Shown here: positions 57,153 to 64,000 of the stretch, one piece after another
Numbering within the stretch: the first letter of the stretch is position 1
Layout: the number at the start of each line of letters is the position of its first letter
Program-made: the position numbers and the translations under genes
Notes under the pieces: model-generated
Seen by the model: only the letters and a program-made list of their open reading frames with translations
What the model was told of the DNA's origin: nothing
Database searches by the model: none
NCBI GenBank assembly: GCA_001600635.1
Contig: BCKL01000004.1
Span: 1,016,904-1,080,903, forward strand
Length of the DNA: 64,000 nt
DNA from: Leucosporidium creatinivorum
Taxonomy: Eukaryota; Basidiomycota; Microbotryomycetes; Leucosporidiales; Leucosporidiaceae
Reading direction: 5' to 3'

Positions 57153-60100
57153 CTACAGCTTCCTCGTCACGGGCACCGTCTCCCTGCTCGCCGTCGTCAA
57201 CCAATCACTCACTTCCGACTTGCTGAATCCCCGCTTCCCCATGCTCCCCAACCTCGACACCCCACCAGTATCCTCGCTCGCGCTCCTCCCCTTCTTCTTC
57301 TCAACGAGCACGTCCAATCCACCGGCCTTGCGCATCGAGGGAGGTGTCCAAGTCGGGTGAGTGTCCCTCCTCGCCGAGGTGATGGCCAGCTCCCGAGGAG
57401 TGAACGAGAAGCGACGGTTGTCGCTCGCCTCGATGGTGGAGAAGGGTCGTACATCGTCGAGTCCGAGTCCCTTGGGCTCGTTGGTAGGCTCCTGATGGGG
57501 AGGGGTAGGCGAGCAGTCGAGGAAGGACTTCTTGACTCCCGAGCGAGCAGTGGAGATGACGCGAACGAACGAGGGAGCGGCGTCTTCGACCTCGAGATCC
57601 TCCTGCTCGTAGTAGCCTGAGGTGAAGGGGTCGGTCATGGGCGAGACGACTGTCGGGAGGCGAAGAGGAGCGGTGGTGCTGACGCGCATTTTCCAGTCGG
57701 CGAAGATGGGCGGAGCTTGACGCTTGGAGGTGGTGGTAGGAAGAGGCTGAGCGGGGAGCGAGAGGTTGGGACTCGCGTGCTCGAGCTGATGCTCCGAGGG
57801 GCGACGAGCGAGAGTCTTGAGCTTGGGAGTGGAGGGCGCCGAGGGGACGAGAGGCGAGGAGGACAAGACGGGGAGAGAGGCGACGGTGGCCGTGTGGTAG
57901 GCAGGAGGAAGGGCCGATGTGCGAACCGCCTCAGCCGATGACCAAGAGTTGCCGCCCAGCTGCATCAAGTCGTCCATGGTGAAGGTGGCCGCCGAGTTGC
58001 CGCCGAGCGAAAGCGATGGGGAAGGAGGCGCCTTGTAGGTGCTGCCCTGTCCCTCGAGGCTGATCTGCACCGCATTGGAGAGCATCTCAAGCGTCTGCGC
58101 AAACCCACTGCCTGTGCCGAAGGCCTCCTCCTGCTGCAGCTGCAGCAGGCCTTGCGACGTGGTCGAGCTCGTGCTCGCCGAGTCGAACGAGCCGGTGCTG
58201 GGAGTCGAGGCGTCCGAGAGAAGCGAGCTCTCGGTGTCGTAGGGGAAGGGTTGATGCTTCTTGATGACCAGAGGGGTGGGAACGTGGAGGCGAAGAGGGC
58301 GAGTGGAGGTAGGAGGAGCAGGGAAGGCGTCCATCGTCTCGGGAGCAATCTCCGAGAACACCGACGTGACCGAGCCGCGGGAGCTGGCGTCCATAGGCAG
58401 CGGAGCAGGTGCGAGCGAGTAGCTTCCCCAGCTGATCTCGCCCGTCGACGCTGCAGACGGCTTCGGCGTGCGGTTGACATCGGCGAGGGGAGTGAGGACC
58501 GTCTCGGGAGTGACGGGGAGGTCGAGAGTCGTGGAGGGCATGGAGAAGTAGGAAGCGGTGCTGCCGAGTCGAGTATCGCGGTAAGGGGTGCGGGTCGAGT
58601 CGGCGGTGTAGGCGACCGAGTGAGGGAAGGAGGTCCTGGAGACGACCGAGTTGGAGCGGGCGGAGGGAAGGACGGGAGCATCGCTGATGAAAGGCATCGA
58701 CGTGGTTGAAGGGCGACGATCGTTGCCGAGCGAGACAGTCGACTGGCGCCTTCCCACTCCTGCTCCAGCCGAGCCCTTGCTCCATGCCGAAGCCTCGTTC
58801 GAGTGGCCATGATCGACCGAGTCCAGCCTGCTCCTACTCCTATTGGTGGTCGTCCATGAAGCGACCGAGCTCCTACGAGACCCGGCGACCTCGGCCTCGT
58901 CGCGAGGCTCGGCGATGGAGAGGCGGTAGTTGGACAGCTTGCGGCTCGACGCGCCCGAGAAGGAGGAGGAGCGCCTGGCGCCTTCGAATCCGTCTTGAGG
59001 CTCCATGTGAGCGTACGCCGAGCCGACGGAGGACCTGGTCGAGCCAGCGAGAGCCGAAGCTCTGCGCTGAGCGAGGACGCCGCGAGCGGGGAGGGGAGCG
59101 GGTCCGGAGGCGAACGCGGCGGGGCCGGCAGGGTTGGGAGGGAGGGCAGCGACTCGCTCGTTGTAAGAGCGGAATCGAGCGTGGTGGTTGGCGGGGTGTC
59201 CTTCGGGCAGACGCGCGATGCTCGGGCGAGGAGTGGCTTGCAGGTCGAAGAGAGGGTGAGCTGGGTCGGGGCAGGTGAGGTCGGGCGAGGCGGCGATGAA
59301 GCTCATCAAAGCCTGAGCTGAGGGCGAGCGACGATGGAGGAAAGAGGGAGAGGATGCAGAGCTGGAAACGTTGGGAAATGTCGAGGACCCGCCTTCCTCG
59401 TCGCGAGTCGGTCCGCTCCCTCGTCGACTGGCGCTGGTCCTCTTCCCCTCGCTCGTCGAGCTCCTCCGCCTGCCGTTGCTATCCTTGCTCTCCCTCCTCG
59501 ACGCCAGACCATCCTTCGACCCGAGACTCTCCTTGCGCGTGGCCGCCGACCGAGCAGCCGCCTCGCGCATCATCGAATACCGCCCGCTGCCCACCCTCTG
59601 AGCTCCAACCACGACGATAGGCCCTCGCTTCTTCAGCGCCTTCCGCCGCCGCTCATTCTCCTTGTTGGCGCGGTAGCCCTGCAATCCCTTCTCGATCGCC
59701 TTCTGTAGAGGCTTGGTCGGCGCCATGAGGTCGTTGGCGAGGGAGTGATGGCTAGGCTCGTGCAGCGAGTGTCGAGGGTTGGAAGAGGTGGTGGAGAGGC
59801 GCTTCGGGTTGAGGGTAAAATTGGCCGAGTTGCGGAAGGTGTTGAAGTTTAGAGGAGGGGTTCGGCCGTCGGCGGATGACTCGCTCCAGTGAGAGGTGGG
59901 ACTCGTATTGGCATCGCGAGCGCCGATGGGAATGGGAGAGGGGGAGGGAGGGCGGAAGTTGAGGTAGCCGTGCTCGGAGAAGGCGGAGCCGCGCCGGCGA
60001 GAGGAGGAGGGGTGCCAGGTGTGCGCCAAAGAGGGCGGTGCGGCTGAGCGGGAACGGCTGAGCGGTTGAGAGGATGCTGAAAGAGTCCGCTCGTGCTTCT

Positions 60101-60497
60101 TGCATGCCTCGTGGAGGACGTCCTGCGAGCCTTGCGAGTCCGAGACGATCTCGAGTCCCGTGAACGCCGAGCGAGACTTGTCCAGCCGCCGACCTCCGAC
60201 GTTGATCCTCAGTCCCTCAAGATGCTCCTCCTCGTCGTCCTGCACCTTGCCCCACTGCGGTGAAGCAGCGTCGTCGCGAATGACAAGCCGTGGTGTTCGG
60301 CCCTCGAGCTTCTCCTCGGCGAGGTAGCGAGCGATGAGCTGCTGCTGCTCGCGCGAGTAGACGATGGCGTCCGAGTCGCCAGGGAGAGGTGCGAATGGCT
60401 CGGTGGTATGGCGGCGAGCTTTGCCCTTGCCCTTGCCTTTGCCCTTGAGCGACGAGGGAAGGTGGGGAGTCGAAGGAGCGGAGACGGTCTGTCCCAT
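57153..60497 (-). CDS. Large serine-rich protein with possible N-myristoylation site
   Basis: A single uninterrupted frame of 1114 codons, remarkable in such intron-dense DNA. I do not recognise the family. The product begins MGQTVSAPSTP, with Gly2 and Ser6 as in N-myristoylated proteins, then a basic patch (KGKGKGKGKARR), which together suggest membrane attachment. The rest is mostly Ser/Pro/Arg-rich and probably disordered, with many RRxS and SP sites for kinases (for example SRRESKDS, RRRSSTSEGK). A short motif DDLMQLGGNSWSSAEAVRTS is the most structured-looking part near the C-terminus. Two 55-57-nt introns appear to lie in the 5' leader (60507-60563 and 60625-60679). A signalling or cell-cortex role is only a guess. 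Confidence 0.85.
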   Translation of the reverse strand: MGQTVSAPSTPHLPSSLKGKGKGKGKARRHTTEPFAPLPGDSDAIVYSREQQQLIARYLAEEKLEGRTPRLVIRDDAASPQWGKVQDDEEEHLEGLRINVGGRRLDKSRSAFTGLEIVSDSQGSQDVLHEACKKHERTLSASSQPLSRSRSAAPPSLAHTWHPSSSRRRGSAFSEHGYLNFRPPSPSPIPIGARDANTSPTSHWSESSADGRTPPLNFNTFRNSANFTLNPKRLSTTSSNPRHSLHEPSHHSLANDLMAPTKPLQKAIEKGLQGYRANKENERRRKALKKRGPIVVVGAQRVGSGRYSMMREAAARSAATRKESLGSKDGLASRRESKDSNGRRRSSTSEGKRTSASRRGSGPTRDEEGGSSTFPNVSSSASSPSFLHRRSPSAQALMSFIAASPDLTCPDPAHPLFDLQATPRPSIARLPEGHPANHHARFRSYNERVAALPPNPAGPAAFASGPAPLPARGVLAQRRASALAGSTRSSVGSAYAHMEPQDGFEGARRSSSFSGASSRKLSNYRLSIAEPRDEAEVAGSRRSSVASWTTTNRSRSRLDSVDHGHSNEASAWSKGSAGAGVGRRQSTVSLGNDRRPSTTSMPFISDAPVLPSARSNSVVSRTSFPHSVAYTADSTRTPYRDTRLGSTASYFSMPSTTLDLPVTPETVLTPLADVNRTPKPSAASTGEISWGSYSLAPAPLPMDASSRGSVTSVFSEIAPETMDAFPAPPTSTRPLRLHVPTPLVIKKHQPFPYDTESSLLSDASTPSTGSFDSASTSSTTSQGLLQLQQEEAFGTGSGFAQTLEMLSNAVQISLEGQGSTYKAPPSPSLSLGGNSAATFTMDDLMQLGGNSWSSAEAVRTSALPPAYHTATVASLPVLSSSPLVPSAPSTPKLKTLARRPSEHQLEHASPNLSLPAQPLPTTTSKRQAPPIFADWKMRVSTTAPLRLPTVVSPMTDPFTSGYYEQEDLEVEDAAPSFVRVISTARSGVKKSFLDCSPTPPHQEPTNEPKGLGLDDVRPFSTIEASDNRRFSFTPRELAITSARRDTHPTWTPPSMRKAGGLDVLVEKKKGRSASEDTGGVSRLGSMGKRGFSKSEVSDWLTTASRETVPVTRKL

Positions 60498-61671
60498 GAT
60501 GGTCGACTGCGAAGAAGAGAGATCAGACCGGTTCTTGTTGCCCTACAGCGAAGTCGAGCTCACCTCTACTGATAGATGACGCTGAGGTGGCCTCGACAAC
60601 GACGAGAGCGAAAGATGCGGAATTCTGCGAGGGAAAGGGTCAGCCTGGATCCCTCGAGGCAGCAGTGGAAGATGCTCACTGGTAGATGTAGATCCTATGA
60701 GCTGTAGGCGAAGCAGCTCAAGCCAACACTCGGTCCGGGCAGGCAATCACACTGCCGCCGCGCGAAGGTGTCAGCTCACTCCTTCGCACCTCGACTCGAG
60801 GACTGCTCACCTTGAAGAAGTAGCAAGATACAACAAAAGCAGAACCAGCGAGTCGGACCAGCGAACGAAGGGGAAAGCGAAGGGGGAGAAGAGAGCGAAA
60901 GGGTGACGGGCTTCCTCGAGCGGCGGCGAGGTGTCAAGTCGTAAGGGTTGTGCTCGCCCGCTTGCGAAGTTGGAGAAGAGGTAAAGTGGGTGACAAGACA
61001 TCCTTGCGGACGGCGCAATGCTCCAGAACCGGTAGATGGGCGCTCAGAAACGGACTCGAATGCCGCAAGAGGAAGGTCGAAGGCCAGGGAGGCTGGCTCG
61101 ACTCTGCGAAGTGAGTGAGATGTCGGTACAGGAACTGGCCGCGTGCTGAGTGCTCTCAGGGCTATCCCTTAATAGGTTCTGTTTCATAGAGAGCTGAGCT
61201 GCCTGAGACGCTGATCTTCAATGCCAGCGCCGAAGAAGGAGGGAGAGAGGGGGAAAGAAGGCGGGCGGCCGTTTCTCTCACCCTGCTGCGAAGTAAAGCA
61301 TCACGGCAAAGCTCAGCGGGTCGTGATTTGTAGCCATACTCGCCCTAGGTGTCGCTTGCGTGTGGAATGGGACCTCGGCCGAACTTCGGATCCTCACTGG
61401 CTCAGCTCGGCGCCGAGACTTCCTTGTCGCGCTCGCTATCCTGCTTCTCCTCTCCGATCCGGCGAAACCTCGACAGACAAAGGAGAAGGGGTGTACTATT
61501 ACTCGACAGAAGAGGTGTAAGCTATCGAGTCCCTCCTCCCTCAAGCGCAAGCCGAAGAGCACGCCTCGGCGCCTCTCCCCTCCCCATCCCGTCCCACTCG
61601 ATCCACAATCCTGCAGCGAACCGCAAACCCGTCCCTTCTCCTTTGCCGTAGCGGTGGTCGTGTTTTGTCGC
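60498..61671. other. 5' leader introns and intergenic DNA
   Basis: Read on the minus strand, two leader introns of the serine-rich gene are visible: 60507-60563 (GTGAGC to CGCAG) and 60625-60679 (GTGAGC, GGCTGACCC, CGCAG). Only a nine-base leader segment separates the second splice from the start codon. The remaining DNA to 61671 must contain the promoter and the RPC34 3' region. Frames of about 100-145 codons near 61280-61715 have no support. Confidence 0.5.
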
Positions 61672-63808
61672 CTAAAAGTCGAGCTGTAGTCGAGCGAGCA
61701 AGAAGTCAGCGCCAAACGAGCGCCTCAAGTCGATAACCGAAAGCCACTCACCCAATCCTTGAAGTACTGACAATCCCTCGGGTTGACGGGCGCCACTGCA
61801 TTCCCCACCGCACCCTTGATCTCCCCCCACTTGGCCGTCGACACTCCAATCGCCGCTCCCGCTCCTCCTATCATGCCGACTCCCTGGATTCCTCCCTCCA
61901 ACTCGACGCCGACCTTGGGCCTACTCGCTCCCGCCCTCGGCTGCTTGATGGCGAGGGAACGATTCGGCTCGGTACAGAAGGCTTCGGAGGGGCACTTTCC
62001 GCATGGCATGTCGGTCCAGCCGACGACGGGGGTGTAAGGTCGGACGAGGCGGTAGACGTAATCCTTGAGGTTCTCCCTCTGTTCCGCGAGCTCCTCCTCG
62101 GCCGACTTGCCCTTCTTCCCCTTGCCCTTCTTCTTCTTCCCATCCTCATCCTCGGAATCCGACTCATGCCCCGACGATTCCGACGTCGCGCGGTCCTCGT
62201 CGTCGGATTTGACGACCCGCTTCTGACGTTTCCTCTTGCGGCGAGTAGACGTCTTGCCCCCTTCCTCCTCCTTCTTGGCCTTCCTCGCCCTCGCCGCCTC
62301 GACATCCTCGTCCGAATCAAAGTCGTCCGATTCGGATTCGGGCTCCTCCTCGGAATCGTCGCCCGCGAGTTTGGTCTTGCGCTTCTTGGTCGCTCGTCCG
62401 TTGGCGGCCTTGCCCTTGCCCTTCCTCCTCCTCGGTCCATCATCATCGCTATCGCTCTCCCCCGCACTGCTCTCGGGCGCCTTCCTCTTCTTCCCCTTCC
62501 CCTTGGCATCCTTGCCATTCGTTGACTTCTTGCTCGGTCCTCCTCCATTGACGGCCATATCCGAGTTGATGAAGATCTTCTCGACCGTGCCGTCGTAGAC
62601 CATGAGTTCGAGAAGCGATTGGACGTGGACATCTTGCAGCTCGACCGAGATGGCCACTTCGAGGCTGTCGATGTAGTTGAGGATGTTCTCGACGGTGGGG
62701 AGGTAGCGGGTGGAGCTGACGGGGTAGATGCGACGTTGGCCGGCCTTCATTTTGGGGACGGACTGTGTGTGCGAGGAAGCGAACGCCGAGGGGAGGGAGG
62801 GAGAGCCGAGAGTCAGCTTGCTGGCACGCAGGGAGTGGAGCAGAGGAGATGGTACGCACGTTCATCTCGAGGTACTTGTACGCGCACTTCTTGAGTAGCT
62901 CGACGAACTCGGTATCGAGCTCGTTGTCGGTGAACCATGGACCTCCGGTAAGCTCGACCGAGGGCGTCAGGTTGGCGAGCATGTAGATCTTGCGAGTGGG
63001 GGCCTGGGAGTGTAGAGCGGAAAGAGTAGAAGGGTCAGCTTCCCAGCTCACTGTATCTTCACTTTGCCCAGCAGGGAAGCGCCGAGGAGAGGGGAGCTCA
63101 CCTTGACCGACTTGACCGTTTTGACCGTCTTCCTCCCTTCGAGCGTCTTGAGCACCTTGGTGATTGTAGTCCTCGGTAGTCCCGTATTGGTCGTCAAGTT
63201 CTTGGTCCAGATTCCTGTTAGTAGAGAGCAGCGCGGTCAGCTCGGAGCCTCAACAAACACCGCGAAGGGGAGGATCAAATCTCGGAGAACTGACCCATGT
63301 TGCCCGCCGCTTTGATCTGGTCAAACACGAGCTTCTCCTCGCTGTCCATCGAGCCCATCCTGTTGTCCCGCGAGTAGGTCCGAAGTCAGCTCTGCAGTCA
63401 CAAAGTGGAGCGAGCGAGCGGGAGGACTCACGCCTTGGCCTCATCCTTGCCAACAAAGCGGAAGACAATATCTCCGTTCGAGTTTTTGAGCATCTGCGCC
63501 AAGTTCTGTAGTCGGAGCGGGTCAGCATGTTCTCGTGACTGCTGCTCGCGCTGTGCTGGGAAAACGGACCTTGCGCAGGAGCGAGTTCATGGCATCCTGA
63601 GTGGTGCTAGAGATGGTGAGACCGCATTGAGCGAGTAGTTCTGCTTGGCCGATGGACTGTAGGGTAGTACAAAGTTAGCGAGCTACAGCAAGCCGAGGGA
63701 AAGGGCTCGACGACTGACTGCTCCCTGCGCTGCTAATCCCACTTTGACGATTTTGGCCTCCAAGGCGGTGAGCTTGCCCCCTTTGGAGCTGGAAGCTGTA
63801 GGCGCCAT
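61672..63808 (-). CDS. RPC34: RNA polymerase III subunit RPC34 (RPC6) with a large insertion
   Basis: A subunit of the Pol III subcomplex that helps recruit TFIIIB and open promoters of tRNA and 5S genes. Tandem winged helices appear as ALEAKIVKVGLAAQGA, LAQMLKNSNGDIVFRFVG, SEEKLVFDQIKAAGNMGIWT, LPRTTITKVLKTLEGRK and RKIYMLANLTPSVELTGGPW. The end carries the iron-sulfur cysteines PCGKCPSEAFC and CQYFKDWLDF, the last three residues coming from a separate final exon (61672-61683). Between the third helix domain and the cysteines lies about 140 residues of Lys/Asp/Glu/Ser-rich sequence, and another insert (SLAIKQPRAGASRPK onward) separates the third and fourth Cys. Total length is over 500 residues, against about 320 usually. 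The start ATG is the first in frame. Confidence 0.95.
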
Positions 63809-64000
63809 GCTTGCTGCACCGAACGAGCCGAGCCGAGAGTCGACGAGACGAGGTAGAAGTTGGGAGGAGAAAGACAGAGGAGCGGGCGCGTTTCGCAAGC
63901 TCAAGGCTTGGAGTCCGACCGATTCGACGAAATGACAGCTGTACCACAAATCACTACTAGGACACTAGTACTAGAACTAGACGACCCTGCTCTCCCAGTG
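63809..64000. promoter_or_regulatory. Upstream region of RPC34
   Basis: About 190 bp that should be the RPC34 promoter. A CTACTAGGACACTAGTACTAGAACTAG-type stretch (CTAG repeated four times, 63953-63980) is present near the window edge; its role is unknown. Confidence 0.3.

Noticed and set aside
58152-58709. Plus-strand frame antisense to the large serine-rich gene
   Set aside because: It has no recognisable domain and is fully explained by the 1114-codon coding frame on the other strand.

Overview
The window is nuclear DNA of a fungus, most likely a basidiomycete yeast of the Pucciniomycotina (Microbotryomycetes, the red-yeast group, is my best guess from gene style; I cannot test this). The evidence is the GC-rich sequence, very dense short introns (mostly about 50-70 nt) with GTRAGT-like donors and a near-invariant CTGAC branch site just before the acceptor, and eukaryotic housekeeping proteins such as BRE1, ATG4, OMA1, ARF6 and RPC34. 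I support 22 protein-coding genes and no tRNA, rRNA, CRISPR or recognisable transposon. Coding spans run from start to stop codon and include introns.

Layout. (1) 1-18751: two closely similar arms of exactly 3695 bp each (1-3695 and 15057-18751), in inverted orientation, each carry an intact F-box gene. The left arm may continue beyond the window. They enclose an 11.4-kb core with BRE1 (H2B ubiquitin ligase), an SMAP/AGE2-type ArfGAP, MET3 (ATP sulfurylase) and a first GH140/DUF4038 apiosidase-like gene. (2) 19152-24132: a RING/TRAF-type zinc-finger protein and a transketolase of the dihydroxyacetone-synthase type. (3) 24692-33230: an aldo-keto reductase divergent from the transketolase, a chromodomain/coiled-coil nuclear protein and ribose-5-phosphate isomerase. 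(4) 33481-43669: a cytochrome P450, the mitochondrial protease OMA1, an L-arabinitol dehydrogenase-like enzyme, and a Zn2Cys6 transcription factor divergent from it. (5) 43851-51380: an uncharacterised protein, an Arf6-type GTPase and a greatly extended ATG4. (6) 51697-63808: a sugar transporter divergent from a second GH140-like gene, a large intronless serine-rich protein and RPC34 of RNA polymerase III.

How the genes may work together. Much of the window is ordinary housekeeping. A metabolic thread nevertheless runs through it: two predicted intracellular apiosidase-like hydrolases, a sugar transporter, an aldo-keto reductase, a pentitol dehydrogenase with an adjacent regulator, a DHA-synthase-type transketolase and ribose-5-phosphate isomerase. 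These could serve uptake and breakdown of pentoses, possibly the branched pentose apiose. That is a hypothesis from co-location only, and unrelated genes lie between the members.

The best directly visible novelty is gene structure: a 7-nt internal exon in MET3, an intron directly after or within the start codon in three gene types (MET3, ARF6 and the F-box pair), and other micro-exons carrying conserved residues.
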